This document shows, piece after piece, positions 1-9,062 of a stretch of 64,000 nt of DNA. Origin of the DNA: Chungangia koreensis (lineage in GTDB: Bacteria; Bacillota; Bacilli; Bacillales_A; Planococcaceae). The translations under genes were made by a program, and so were the position numbers. The notes under the pieces are model-generated. The model had not been told where the DNA came from, ran no database searches, and worked only from the letters and a program-made list of their open reading frames with translations. Every line of letters begins with the position of its first letter. Position 1 is the first letter of the stretch. The stretch covers positions 255,877-319,876 of the forward strand of contig NZ_JBHSEC010000002.1 in NCBI RefSeq assembly GCF_042651785.1. The letters run 5' to 3'.

Positions 1-179
1 AAACTTTGTTCTGGTCTGAAAAACTCCGAATCTGAAAGTGTGGTTGTCAAGAAGATATACCCGAACACGAAAATGCTCATGGCTATCAAGTAAAAGAGGA
101 TTCCTGTAAAGCTTTTCATCGAACGGAACCGCAGTTTAATTTCTTTCACTAAAACTGGGTTGTTTAAATTCATTTTCAT
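1..179 (-). CDS. ABC transporter permease, N-terminal part (runs off the window)
   Basis: Only the first 59 or so codons are present; the gene continues past the left edge. The visible protein starts with a short cytoplasmic stretch (NPVLVKEIKLRFRSMKS) and then one hydrophobic membrane helix (TGILFYLIAMSIFVFGYIFL), the usual start of an ABC-2 type permease. The ATG at 179 overlaps the stop of the upstream ATPase gene as ATGA and has AAAGGAG ten bases upstream, so I prefer it to the in-frame ATG at 173. Together with the ATPase and the large exported protein it forms a three-gene operon. The substrate cannot be told from the sequence. Confidence 0.75.
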   Translation of the reverse strand, partial: MKMNLNNPVLVKEIKLRFRSMKSFTGILFYLIAMSIFVFGYIFLTTTLSDSEFFRPEQS

Positions 180-1108
180 GCCGGATCCGCTCCTTTCGTA
201 ATCTCCATGAATACATCTTCCAGATCTGTTTCTGTTTCGGAGAAGGATGATATTCTCAACTCTTCAACCGCACGTTTTAATAGTGCGATTTGGTCTTCCT
301 CAGAACCCCGATAAGTAAAGAGAACCACTTTTTTATCTTCATCATACTCAACATTAGCAGCAAAAGGATCTTCTTCAAAGAATCGTAGTGCCATGTCCGG
401 AAGACCTTTAGTCTTAACGGTAATTTGGCGTTCACCTTTTAACTGGGCCTGAATCTCATGTACTGAACCGTGGGCTATCAAATTCCCGCCATCAATCACT
501 CCGATTTCGTCACACATTTCAGCAAGCTCCGGAAGGATATGGGATGAAATGAGAATGGTTTTGCCCATTGTTTTCAATTGCCGCAATATATCTCTCATTT
601 CAACCCTGGCACGCGGGTCCAAACCAGAAGCAGGTTCATCTAAAATAAGAACTTTTGGGTCATGAATGAGACATCTTGCCAAGCATAGCCTTTGCTTCAT
701 TCCCCTTGATAATAAGTCTACGTAGTCATAGCGTTTATGGGAAAGGTTAACTAACTCCAACAATTTTGGAATTAATTCCTTCCTTTTTTCCGCAGGAATA
801 CCATAACTCGCTCCGTAAAAATCAAGATATTCATCCGCTTTCAGTTGATCATACACTCCAAAGAAATCAGGCATATAACCAATTTGCTTCCTAACTTCCT
901 CAGGTTGTGTCAAAACACTTTTACCGTTAATGGAAGCGTCACCTGCTGTCGGCTGAAGTAGTGTAGCCAAAATGGAGAATGTCGTTGATTTTCCGGCACC
1001 ATTGGCACCTACAAATCCGAATACGGTCCCTTCACTAATCGAAAGATCCAAGCTATTTAATGCATAGAACGAACCATACTTTTTGGTTATTCCTTTAATT
1101 TCAATCAT
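176..1108 (-). CDS. ABC transporter ATP-binding protein
   Basis: A 310-residue ATPase subunit of an ABC exporter. It has Walker A (GANGAGKST, about residue 35-43), a signature-like stretch (LSRGMKQRLCLARCL), Walker B (VLILDEPASGLD) and the switch His (ISSHI). The C-terminal 80 residues form the extension common in ABC-2 type exporter ATPases. The gene overlaps its neighbours on both sides by ATGA junctions, so it is translationally coupled to the 808-residue exported protein upstream and to the permease downstream. The family drives export of lipids, peptides or drugs; nothing here fixes the cargo. Confidence 0.9.
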   Translation of the reverse strand: MIEIKGITKKYGSFYALNSLDLSISEGTVFGFVGANGAGKSTTFSILATLLQPTAGDASINGKSVLTQPEEVRKQIGYMPDFFGVYDQLKADEYLDFYGASYGIPAEKRKELIPKLLELVNLSHKRYDYVDLLSRGMKQRLCLARCLIHDPKVLILDEPASGLDPRARVEMRDILRQLKTMGKTILISSHILPELAEMCDEIGVIDGGNLIAHGSVHEIQAQLKGERQITVKTKGLPDMALRFFEEDPFAANVEYDEDKKVVLFTYRGSEEDQIALLKRAVEELRISSFSETETDLEDVFMEITKGADPA

Positions 1109-3531
1109 TGTACCGCCCCCTTCAAACGGACTTCCGGCAGTTTCGTATACTGGTCACCGTTAGCCATGTCCTTATGGATGAGGAGCTCAATTTGTCCATC
1201 AGCCGTTATATAATCTTGCACATTGTCTTTAATGGTATGTCTCTTGCCTTGCAGAACTTCCTCAAACTCATTCGTTTTCACGTTTTTAACCTGAACGGTA
1301 ATAGAGGAATTGGAAGATGTATTAACCACTTGCAATTCTGTCCAACTCACTCCTTGGAGCGGCATATTTTCAGGCACGTTCCACTTCATGGAATAGTCAC
1401 CTTGCTCAAGATACCATTCCAATCGGCTTACATCCATGGGCTCGAAATATCCACCTGAATTGGCAGCGGTCAATTCATGATCCAACGATGTTGCAGGAAG
1501 GATGAAGTCCCCGGACATGATGGTCTCCGGCTTAAATGTCTGTAAGATCACATTTACGGCTGACATATCTACCCGTTGCCCTTCGAGTTCGACTGGAATA
1601 ATGGCATCCTCTGTATAAGCCACAATTGCTGGCTCATTTGAAGCCCCCACAAAGGCTGCTGACATTCGAATGGCACTATTTTTCCTTGCTTCTGTCAGTT
1701 CATCAGCTTTTAAAGGGCCCATATTATTGTAAGAGTTCATGGCATATCCAGTTCCAGCCGGAGGCATGATGGCACTACCTAATTTCTCATTTACATTTAG
1801 AGTGGCATTAGGCGCCAAATCGCCAAGTTCTATGAACTTTGAACCCGCCCAAATCGAAACTTCTTTTAATGAAAAAGGAAAACCATTCGTAATTGTTCCT
1901 TTTACAGTTTCATTTTCAACCGTCAAGTCAACCGCTAACTTCCCGGCATCTTCTATGAATGATTGACCAAGAATCGAATTGACCGACCAATATCCGACAT
2001 TACGAAGTGTCAAGGTAGATTGATTAGCACTTGGTTCAAGTACAGCTTTTTGGAATGAACCCCCATCAGACATCATTTGGAATCCGGATTGCAACGATGC
2101 TGTCATATTCGTTTCCTTTGGTGCAACGAAGGAAAATTCACCGCTCTTATTTGATAATAGAGACTCCATATAATAACCGGAGAGACTCCCATCTTCGTTA
2201 ACCTCTAACAAACTTGTCTGTTGAATTTGTGGCTTCACGAGTCGATCCTTAGCTCCATAAGCGAATATCGCTATGGATGTGATAATTGATATAACTGGAA
2301 TGATCCACCAGGCATGTTCCCTTTTATCTTTCCGTTTCAATAATAAATACATAAGCGGACCGACTATCAAAATATACAATACGATGACTCCCACGATCAC
2401 TGGGGTGTTAATTTTAAATGATTGGAACAGTTCGTTAACATTTCCGACTTCCCAAACCATTGACTCTTTTATACTTTGCCCATGCATATAATTGGTGTTT
2501 GTCATCGGCTTGCTTACTTTCTTCAATAATTCTGATAAGAAGTTTGCATACCCCGGCTGTGTAGATAGCGGTTCATCTCCGATAGAAAATGCGGTCTGCA
2601 AAATCAAGCCATTTCCTACTGATTTGGAGGCTGCAATCACGGAGCCTGGTCCGGTTAAAATTGAATTACTCCCTTCAGTTGCTTCAGCTTCAAAAACTGA
2701 AACCGGCTCATTGAATTTTGAGCCATTTGAATGTTCAGTGAAAAATTCGGGAGCAATCGTAATTCGTTCTGTACTTAGCTTAAGGGGCAAGTGGCTACCT
2801 AACAGCCCCATTTCAGCCACTGTATTTTCGGAAGCACCAATGACTGCAATCCCGCCATTTTGAACCCATCCCAAAATGGCTGCTTGTTGTTCTTCACTTA
2901 AATCACTTAATACATACTCATCAATAATCATATAATCAGCGGCTGCCCATGCTTCCTGGTCCGAAGGGAAAATGAAATCTTTCCTTTGACCTAAATGGAT
3001 GATTTGCTTACCAGCCCCGAACGGTCCTGATTGGACATTCACATTCGTGATTGCCTTTACGCGGTCTGCACTATTCGATAAGGTGACAATAAAATTCGTC
3101 ATCTGATCGAACATATTGATTTTCAAGCTTTTGTTCCCTTTGTAATCCAGTGATTTGCCGTTTTCCCAACCACCTTCATAGAAGTGAAACATTTTAAAGT
3201 TACTTGAATTGTACATATATTGATCGGAGAAGCCCGAAAGTGTCAATTCCAAGGTCTTCGTTTCGCCAGACCCGATTTCAACCGGAAGTACTAAGGCTGC
3301 CCCTGTAGCATATGTTTCCGAATAATCAATCACTAAATCTCCGGAAAATGCGTCACCACTATTCGTGACGGTTATCGTCAAGGGAAGACCGTGTCCATGT
3401 TTCACTTTATTGTCAAACCCTCCGGTGGCACTTATTTCAAGTTTTGGTTCCGCTGCTGCCTGTGCTGCTGGTAGTACGCAAAAAATAAAAGCAATAATCG
3501 GTAAGATCAGCAGCTTTTGGATTTTATGCAT
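1105..3531 (-). CDS. Large exported membrane protein of the ABC operon
   Basis: 808 residues, first gene of the ABC operon. There is a clear Sec signal peptide (residues 1-27, cleavage near AQAAAEP), a beta-rich extracellular part resembling CARDB-like repeats (TITVTNSGDAFSGDLVIDYS), and a central part that could be glutamine-amidotransferase-like (YMIIDEYVLSDL...GGIAVIGASE). Two membrane helices near residues 375-425 flank a short positively charged loop (LLKRKDKREHAWW). The remaining 380 residues are predicted outside. The layout suggests an accessory subunit working with the ATPase and permease encoded just downstream, perhaps at the cell envelope. No catalytic residue is evident, and the function is not known to me. 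Confidence 0.8.
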   Translation of the reverse strand: MHKIQKLLILPIIAFIFCVLPAAQAAAEPKLEISATGGFDNKVKHGHGLPLTITVTNSGDAFSGDLVIDYSETYATGAALVLPVEIGSGETKTLELTLSGFSDQYMYNSSNFKMFHFYEGGWENGKSLDYKGNKSLKINMFDQMTNFIVTLSNSADRVKAITNVNVQSGPFGAGKQIIHLGQRKDFIFPSDQEAWAAADYMIIDEYVLSDLSEEQQAAILGWVQNGGIAVIGASENTVAEMGLLGSHLPLKLSTERITIAPEFFTEHSNGSKFNEPVSVFEAEATEGSNSILTGPGSVIAASKSVGNGLILQTAFSIGDEPLSTQPGYANFLSELLKKVSKPMTNTNYMHGQSIKESMVWEVGNVNELFQSFKINTPVIVGVIVLYILIVGPLMYLLLKRKDKREHAWWIIPVISIITSIAIFAYGAKDRLVKPQIQQTSLLEVNEDGSLSGYYMESLLSNKSGEFSFVAPKETNMTASLQSGFQMMSDGGSFQKAVLEPSANQSTLTLRNVGYWSVNSILGQSFIEDAGKLAVDLTVENETVKGTITNGFPFSLKEVSIWAGSKFIELGDLAPNATLNVNEKLGSAIMPPAGTGYAMNSYNNMGPLKADELTEARKNSAIRMSAAFVGASNEPAIVAYTEDAIIPVELEGQRVDMSAVNVILQTFKPETIMSGDFILPATSLDHELTAANSGGYFEPMDVSRLEWYLEQGDYSMKWNVPENMPLQGVSWTELQVVNTSSNSSITVQVKNVKTNEFEEVLQGKRHTIKDNVQDYITADGQIELLIHKDMANGDQYTKLPEVRLKGAVQ

Positions 3532-3593
3532 GTAAATCCCCCTTTTCTCTCTATTGATTAGTACGTTTAAATAATCTAATAGTTCCTATAATA

Positions 3594-3624
3594 CTAAAAA
3601 AACATGGCGGTATGTCGCCATGTT
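3594..3624 (-). terminator. Intrinsic terminator after ccpC
   Basis: Stem AACATGGCG / CGCCATGTT (3601-3609 with 3616-3624, six-base loop), followed on the minus strand by a run of seven U (3594-3600). It lies 48 bases past the stop of ccpC. Confidence 0.85.
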
Positions 3625-3671
3625 AGAGATTTAACTATTCAATATCGTTTATGAAAAGCTAAGAAATGACT

Positions 3672-4547
3672 TTATTTGACCTTTTTTGCATGTTCTTTTA
3701 CTAACTCTACGAAGGCTTCCACCTGTCGTAATTCGAAGGTAGCTTCGTATCCAATGAGCCAAGTATCCCTTGTCAACTCGAATTCGGCTTGATCATTTGT
3801 TAATGGTACTTTATTGACATTTTCAAAGCCATTTAACGTAATTGACGGAAGAATGGCATAGCCGATTCCATTCATGGCCATCTGTTTACATGTTTCAATC
3901 TGATCCACCGTAATTTGCCTTTTCGGATTGGATGAAAAATGGCGTTGCCACCATTGCTGAATCTCCTGATAGTAGTTCGAATCACTTTTGAATTGTATGA
4001 ATGGGCGGTCAGTGGATAGCACTTCATCTACAGAAGTGATCTCCTTGTCCACTAAGTACAGATTATCCCGAAAAAGATGCATTTTCGGCCCTTTCCAATC
4101 AATTTGTCCACGGACAATACCAATATGTGCTTCCCCATCATATAACGCTCTGACAATCTCCGAACTCCACCCGGTGATCAGTGACAATTTGGCATCCGGG
4201 TATTGCGTGATGAAATCTTTCAATACTTGAGGCAGCCAGTTTTGTCCCACGATTGAAGCACATGCAATTTTCAATGTACCATGTACTTTTGAGGACAGCG
4301 CTTGGATTGTTTCAAAGATTTCCTCTCGCTTTTGCAGAATATCAGAAGCGAATTGAATGGCCAATTCACCAGCAGGAGTTGGTGTAAGACCTTTTTGGGA
4401 ACGAATGAACAGTTGAGCCCCCCACTCTTTTTCAATGGACTGAAGCCGCTGAGAAAGTGCAGGTTGGGATAGGAATAGCCGTTCGGCAGCCTTTCTCATA
4501 TTACGTTCTTCAGCTAATACTTTTAGAATTTGGGCTTCACTCGTCAT
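3672..4547 (-). CDS. ccpC: CcpC, LysR-type regulator of TCA-cycle genes
   Basis: LysR-type regulator of 291 residues. The winged HTH (RKAAERLFLSQPALSQRL) is followed by a substrate-binding-like effector domain containing HGTLKIACASIVGQNWLPQVLK, ITGWSSE and VDQIETCKQMAMNGIGYAILPS, which I recognise from B. subtilis CcpC (YkuM, 293 residues). In Bacillus CcpC represses citB and citZ and responds to citrate. The neighbour cbpB is the same as in B. subtilis (ykuL-ccpC), which supports the call. I start at the ATG at 4547, which has GGAG seven bases upstream; the open frame reaches 4580, but its first codons lie inside the terminator hairpin of cbpB. Confidence 0.9.
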   Translation of the reverse strand: MTSEAQILKVLAEERNMRKAAERLFLSQPALSQRLQSIEKEWGAQLFIRSQKGLTPTPAGELAIQFASDILQKREEIFETIQALSSKVHGTLKIACASIVGQNWLPQVLKDFITQYPDAKLSLITGWSSEIVRALYDGEAHIGIVRGQIDWKGPKMHLFRDNLYLVDKEITSVDEVLSTDRPFIQFKSDSNYYQEIQQWWQRHFSSNPKRQITVDQIETCKQMAMNGIGYAILPSITLNGFENVNKVPLTNDQAEFELTRDTWLIGYEATFELRQVEAFVELVKEHAKKVK

Positions 4548-4576
4548 AGTTCTTCTCCTTTGAACCTCAAGAATAG

Positions 4577-4606
4577 ACAAAAAGGTCCCAAATGAGACCT
4601 TTTTGT
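4577..4606. terminator. Terminator between cbpB and ccpC
   Basis: Perfect 11-bp stem ACAAAAAGGTC / GACCTTTTTGT around an eight-base loop. It can work in both directions but in context it ends cbpB. The hairpin sits upstream of the chosen ccpC start. Confidence 0.85.
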
Positions 4607-4614
4607 TTGGATTT

Positions 4615-5055
4615 TCAATTCACTGAATATATAAACCTCTTTAACTGTTTTAATATGACTCTCCTCGTTAAAATGCCTACAAACATTCCCTCATCATCAG
4701 TAACACAAAGGAATGCGTGATTAATGAGCAAGTCTAAACCTTTTTGGAATCGATCATGAATTTTGATGACTGGGAAATCCTTTTGCATAATGTCGTCGAC
4801 CTTCAAATCAGTCAGTTTCTCATATTCAATGTGTTCCAAACCTAATATGGATTCTGTAATCATCCGGGAGCTGAGTAACCCCTTTAATCGATACTGGGAA
4901 TCTAAAACAGGAATGGATGAATATCCAGTTTTCGTCAGTACGAGCAATGCATGCTCGGCACTATTGCCTACCTGGACATGAGCAACTTTCTCAGAAGAAA
5001 TAATGAATTCTTCAATTGGCGTATGCAAGAAATCTTTGTTGTTCACCGAAATCAT
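4615..5055 (-). CDS. cbpB: CBS-domain protein CbpB/DarB (c-di-AMP receptor family)
   Basis: 146 residues made of two CBS motifs (about residues 10-70 and 75-135), matching the family of B. subtilis YkuL, renamed CbpB or DarB. Members bind c-di-AMP and in B. subtilis regulate the (p)ppGpp synthetase Rel and pyruvate carboxylase; for this protein that is inference by family and synteny with ccpC. I place the start at the ATG at 5055 because AAAGGAG lies eight bases upstream. The open frame runs 36 codons further, but that part has no ribosome-binding site and odd composition. Confidence 0.85.
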   Translation of the reverse strand: MISVNNKDFLHTPIEEFIISSEKVAHVQVGNSAEHALLVLTKTGYSSIPVLDSQYRLKGLLSSRMITESILGLEHIEYEKLTDLKVDDIMQKDFPVIKIHDRFQKGLDLLINHAFLCVTDDEGMFVGILTRRVILKQLKRFIYSVN

Positions 5056-5166
5056 CTTTTCTACTCCTTTGTCCGTTCTCTTAAAGTCAGAACAGCAACT
5101 CTCTTCCATCATATCATAAAAACGGGAAAGGTTTTGGGGGAACGCACAAAAAAAAGCAGCCATCCA

Positions 5167-5403
5167 CTAAAAAGTGTAGACGACTGCATAATAGAAAATC
5201 AATATTCCCGAAAATACGGCGGCTAAGATATATGCCCAAATAATAGGATTCAGTGTGAAAGGATGGTCATGTACTTTTTGTGAAATGCCTTTATCCAAAA
5301 CTTGAGCTTTCTGCTGTTGTTTTGTCACTGAAACCGATGAAAAGTACGATATCAGAACGATTCCAATGATGACTATAAGAAGCGGCCATAACCAAATTGA
5401 CAT
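5167..5403 (-). CDS. Small two-helix membrane protein
   Basis: 78 residues with an N-terminal membrane helix (WLWPLLIVIIGIVLISYF), a 30-residue charged linker and a C-terminal helix (PIIWAYILAAVFSGILIFYY). A ribosome-binding site (GAGGAAG) precedes the ATG. It lies just upstream of cbpB on the same strand and may be co-transcribed with it. I do not recognise the family. Confidence 0.7.
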   Translation of the reverse strand: MSIWLWPLLIVIIGIVLISYFSSVSVTKQQQKAQVLDKGISQKVHDHPFTLNPIIWAYILAAVFSGILIFYYAVVYTF

Positions 5404-5463
5404 ACAAAACTTCCTCCTCGTTCCGTTTCCATTAATATGTCCGAAATCGTGGAGCTTACTCGA

Positions 5464-6225
5464 TTAAAAAGGGAATTTATTAAGCCATTGTCCTCCATCT
5501 AAGGTAACAATTTCTCCATTCATATAAGCCGCTTTTTCGGACATGATAAAGGATGCCAAATCTGCAATTTCTTCAGGAGTACCCAGTCTGCCAAGTGGAA
5601 CGGATGCTAATGTTCGTTTTGCTGCATCTTCTGATTCCCAAAGTTTAGATGCGCCTCCAGTCCGTTCAATTGGACCTGGCGCAATACCATTGACTCGAAT
5701 ACCATATTGACTTCCCCATTCAATTGCAAGTGTTCGAGTAAGCGACATGACTCCTGCTTTCGCCGCAGCGGAATGGATGACTCCAGCACCAGCATTCCAA
5801 GCATACGTAGCCAACATATTAAGGATGGCTCCCTTTGAACCTTTCTCGATCCAATAGTTACCAACCGCTTGTGAACAGTAAAAAGTGCCATTTAACACGA
5901 TATCAATAACGGCTTTCCAACCGTTAGGCGATAGTTTTTCGGCATGTACTATAAAATTCCCGGCAGCATTATTGACCAGTCCATCAACAGAACCAAAAGT
6001 TTCTTCAGTAAAACGAACCATTTCCTTTGCCATTTCGGGATCACGTACATCCATTTGAAAAACAGACATATTTTCTCCGACTTCCTCTTTGGCCTTATTC
6101 AGTTTGTCCAAATCACGGCCGGTGATGACTACTTTGGCACCTTCTTCTATAAATTTCTTTGCCATATGGAAACCCATTCCGCTTGAACCACCGGTAACAA
6201 TTATTGTTTTACCTGTAAGCAACAA
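5464..6225 (-). CDS. fadH: 2,4-dienoyl-CoA reductase, SDR family (FadH)
   Basis: Short-chain dehydrogenase of 253 residues with the NADP-binding loop TGGSSGMG near the start, NNAAGNF, and a C-terminal LDGGQWL. The usual Tyr-x3-Lys is replaced by a Ser-containing HSAAAKAG motif, as in the peroxisomal DECR-like group to which B. subtilis FadH (YkuF) belongs. The family reduces 2,4-dienoyl-CoA during beta-oxidation of unsaturated fatty acids. A FadR-type operator lies directly upstream. I start at the TTG at 6225 (AAAGGGG eight bases upstream); an ATG at 6261 would fall at the edge of the operator. Confidence 0.85.
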   Translation of the reverse strand: MLLTGKTIIVTGGSSGMGFHMAKKFIEEGAKVVITGRDLDKLNKAKEEVGENMSVFQMDVRDPEMAKEMVRFTEETFGSVDGLVNNAAGNFIVHAEKLSPNGWKAVIDIVLNGTFYCSQAVGNYWIEKGSKGAILNMLATYAWNAGAGVIHSAAAKAGVMSLTRTLAIEWGSQYGIRVNGIAPGPIERTGGASKLWESEDAAKRTLASVPLGRLGTPEEIADLASFIMSEKAAYMNGEIVTLDGGQWLNKFPF

Positions 6226-6242
6226 TTCAACCACCCCTTTAA

Positions 6243-6267
6243 TGAATGAATATTCACTCATATTATA
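6243..6267 (-). promoter_or_regulatory. fadH promoter -10 with FadR-type operator
   Basis: TGAATGAATATTCACTCA (6243-6260) matches the B. subtilis FadR operator consensus TGAATGANTANTCATTCA at all but one defined base. A TATAAT -10 (6262-6267 on the minus strand) abuts it, so a bound repressor would cover the transcription start. The -35 is weak. In Bacillus FadR represses beta-oxidation genes and is released by long-chain acyl-CoA. Confidence 0.75.
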
Positions 6268-6302
6268 GCATTTGAATGGCAATTAAAGTAGCCATATAAA
6301 AA

Positions 6303-6662
6303 AAGTTGCCCACAATGACTTGGACAGCTTAACTTTTTGACAAAAAATAGATAAAACTGGAGTAACGCTCCACGCGGGCGCTTTCCGCGGGCGATCCGTG
6401 AGCCTCCTCGACTACGTCTGCGGGGTCTCACCTGGCTCGTTTTTCCCTCAGGAGTGCGCCGCGTCCTGGCTGCTCCACCGCTTCGCTTGTCGCAAAATTG
6501 CTGGGGAGCAGATTCCGGTAGCTATTTGGCAACGCCTTCGTGACCAACATCCTGTTTGCCTGAAGCGAAGCCCACGGAAAACGAAGTATCCGGAAATGCG
6601 GGTGAAACATCAATATTATTTATAAATGAATTTGAGCTGTCCAATGACGACTTGGACAGCTC
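6303..6662. repeat. GC-rich dispersed repeat between duplicated terminator hairpins (copy A)
   Basis: The 360 bases between fadH and the GGDEF/EAL gene carry no credible gene. A hairpin lies at each end: 6634-6662 is a perfect 11-bp stem GAGCTGTCCAA / TTGGACAGCTC, and 6303-6330 is a degenerate copy of it followed on the minus strand by a run of U. The core (about 6360-6600) has GCTTTCCGCGGGC, GAGCCTCCTCG and GCGGGGTCTCA, shared with copy B near 19970. Bases about 6459-6576 are repeated in inverted orientation, with few mismatches, at about 34258-34380. Short open frames here are not genes. Confidence 0.8.
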
Positions 6663-6668
6663 AATTTT

Positions 6669-8714
6669 TCAGTTCATATAATTTTCCACGATTTCATGAA
6701 TTGGAATGGGTCTGCTGAAAAAATAGCCTTGTGCCTTTTGGCAATTCACTCCTTTAAGGAAGTCGACTTCTTGATTCTTTTCGACACCTTCTGCAACTAC
6801 CTCAAGTCCCAAATTATGCGCCAATTGGATAATCGTTTTAGCAATGGCTGCATTTTTTTCATCTAATTCGATATCGCGTATAAATGTTTGATCGATTTTA
6901 ATAATATCAATCGGATACCGTTTTAAATAGCTTAACGAGGAATAGCCCGTTCCAAAATCATCAATCGATATGACAACACCTATATTCTTTAACTCTTTTA
7001 GAATATTCAACGTTTCACTTGTGTTCGTCATCGCACTTTCAGTTATTTCAACCTCTAATGAAGAAGAGTGAATTCCGTACTTCTTGAGCATGTCTCCCAC
7101 TTTTTTAGCAAAGCACTCAGTTTTGAACTGTTTCGGTGAAATATTGACCGCAATCCTCACTTGTCTAAAGCCTTTATTCTGCCAATCACGTAGTTGCTTA
7201 CAGACCTGCTCCAATACCCAATCACCAATTTGTAGAATGAGACCCGACTCTTCTGCAATTGGTATAAAGTTTGCTGGAGAAACAAATCCAAAAGTAGGAT
7301 TATTCCATCGAAGTAATGCTTCAAAGCTGTTGATCTGATTCGATCTTAAATCAACTTGCGGCTGGTAAAAAACTACTAATTCATTTAATTCGATTGCCCT
7401 TCTGAGATGTGATTCCAATAATGCGTCATTGGCAAAAGAGGAATTCATCTCTTCCTTAAAGAAACGATAGCCTGCTCTTCCTCGCTCTTTTACGTAATGA
7501 ACCGCATGATCCGCTTTTCTAAGTAAGGAATCCAAATCGTTTCCATCTGCTGGATAAACAGCCATTCCAATTGAGGCGGATATAAAGTACTCTTGGTGAT
7601 TTATATAAAACGGCTTATTCAATTCACGAAGAATATGTTTTGCAAAATCTTCTGCTTTTGTCGAATTCCTATGAAGGACAAATACAAACTCATCTCCGCT
7701 GTGGCGGTATAGCCGCCCTGTTTGAGATGTGAAGTTCGAGAGGCGCTCTGCAATTCTACGTAATAATTCATCCCCGGAGTTATATCCAAGTGATTCATTA
7801 ATCAACTTGAATCGATCTAAGTCAACGTAAAGAATCGTCAAATCCTCTGATGTCATTTCAGATATCTTCATATCTTCCTTTAAATGTTCCTTTAGAGCCC
7901 GTCGATTCCATAATCCAGTCAAATGATCATGATAAGACAAGTAAAAAAGCTTCTCCTTATTTTCAACATGATCAGATGTATCCCGGATTATTAAATGGAG
8001 ACTATCAATTATGCCATTTACCGATACGGGAATTGCTTTCATATAAACAGGTAAATATTCACCATTATGATGCTGGAAGGAACAATCATCTAATTGGATG
8101 GATTCGCCTTCAAAGCCCCTTTGGATAAAGTATTGGAAATTATGCTGCCAACGTTCTCCAACCAATTGAAAGACTGATAACACCTTCCACTCTTCTTTAC
8201 GATAACCAAAAGCCTTACATGCCGACGGGTTGGCAAAAAGGACTTCCCCTGCCGTATTAACGGTAATTAGAGGATCCAAATTATTATTTAATATTGAGCT
8301 ATATCGTTCTTGAGTCGATAATAGATGTTTGTGCTCTTTTTCTGATTCCGTTTCATCCTGTAGAGAGACACAAATAAGTTCATGGTTAGTCTTCTCTTTA
8401 AATAATCGAATCTGATAGTGGCGAGATTGGTTTCGAATATGGAAGTTCGCTTTTCCTGTATAATGATCTTTCCCTGCAAGCTTAGTGATGCAGCGGAATA
8501 GAACAGCCCATACTTCGGTTCCAAAATACGATAAGGCATTAGTGTATGAACCCATTGTACCGAAAGTGGAGATTCCCAACTCGTTTGCATACGCAACTTC
8601 ATACTTATGCTCTTTCCCTTTTCTTAATAGGAACATGAGCTCATAAGGGTTCTGATCCATGAGAACTTGTGGATGCCATTCATTTCCTTGATGATTCTCT
8701 GGTGTTTGCTTCAT
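6669..8714 (-). CDS. PAS-GGDEF-EAL cyclic di-GMP enzyme
   Basis: 681 residues: two PAS-like sensory regions (about 25-130 and 135-250), a GGDEF domain (about 260-425) and an EAL domain (about 430-680). The diguanylate cyclase signature reads SGDEF, an accepted variant of GGDEF. The EAL domain keeps EALLRW, the Asn of NISPKQF, the Glu of EITESAM, DDFGTGYSSL and the KIDQTFI lysine, so phosphodiesterase activity looks intact. I see no membrane segment, so it is probably cytosolic. I start at the ATG at 8714 (GGAGG five bases upstream) rather than 8753. Which activity dominates cannot be read from sequence. Confidence 0.88.
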   Translation of the reverse strand: MKQTPENHQGNEWHPQVLMDQNPYELMFLLRKGKEHKYEVAYANELGISTFGTMGSYTNALSYFGTEVWAVLFRCITKLAGKDHYTGKANFHIRNQSRHYQIRLFKEKTNHELICVSLQDETESEKEHKHLLSTQERYSSILNNNLDPLITVNTAGEVLFANPSACKAFGYRKEEWKVLSVFQLVGERWQHNFQYFIQRGFEGESIQLDDCSFQHHNGEYLPVYMKAIPVSVNGIIDSLHLIIRDTSDHVENKEKLFYLSYHDHLTGLWNRRALKEHLKEDMKISEMTSEDLTILYVDLDRFKLINESLGYNSGDELLRRIAERLSNFTSQTGRLYRHSGDEFVFVLHRNSTKAEDFAKHILRELNKPFYINHQEYFISASIGMAVYPADGNDLDSLLRKADHAVHYVKERGRAGYRFFKEEMNSSFANDALLESHLRRAIELNELVVFYQPQVDLRSNQINSFEALLRWNNPTFGFVSPANFIPIAEESGLILQIGDWVLEQVCKQLRDWQNKGFRQVRIAVNISPKQFKTECFAKKVGDMLKKYGIHSSSLEVEITESAMTNTSETLNILKELKNIGVVISIDDFGTGYSSLSYLKRYPIDIIKIDQTFIRDIELDEKNAAIAKTIIQLAHNLGLEVVAEGVEKNQEVDFLKGVNCQKAQGYFFSRPIPIHEIVENYMN

Positions 8715-8753
8715 GTTTTCCTCCACCTTAACGTACAACCGTCTCATTACCAT

Positions 8754-9062
8754 ACATTTTTAATTGTAGTGGGTTTCCATCTAATTGAATACTCATTTCT
8801 TTAAAATAAGTGAAAATAGTCGGTTTATATCGAAAAATCTTGAAAGTATGTTTAGTCATTTATGCCTATACTTTATACAATTTTATATTTTTTCTTATTT
8901 CATTTAAACATAAAGACCTATATTTTTTCAACACCTGCTTCAACCTACTATCAATTCTCCTTTTATTTCTTCCAGCTTCTATACAAAATCGCCCAACATT
9001 GGTATGATTATTTTAATTGAACTCTCTGATTTTTTAAAAAGGAAGGCGAAAGGCGGGATTCC
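8754..9062. other. Intergenic region upstream of ykyB
   Basis: 309 AT-rich bases between divergent genes. It must hold promoters for both, and the ykyB ribosome-binding site (AAGGAAGGCG) is near the right end. I see no conserved RNA motif or credible small gene. Confidence 0.5.

Noticed and set aside
1108..2863. Several plus-strand open frames opposite the 808-residue protein gene
   Set aside because: They lie entirely antisense to a clear coding gene, lack ribosome-binding sites and have no recognisable protein features.
6398..6625. Open frames on both strands in the GC-rich repeat
   Set aside because: The sequence is a dispersed repeat also present near 34300; frames are not conserved between copies.
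8810..9007. 65-codon frame upstream of ykyB
   Set aside because: Phe/Leu/Ile-rich AT-driven composition, no ribosome-binding site, in a promoter region.
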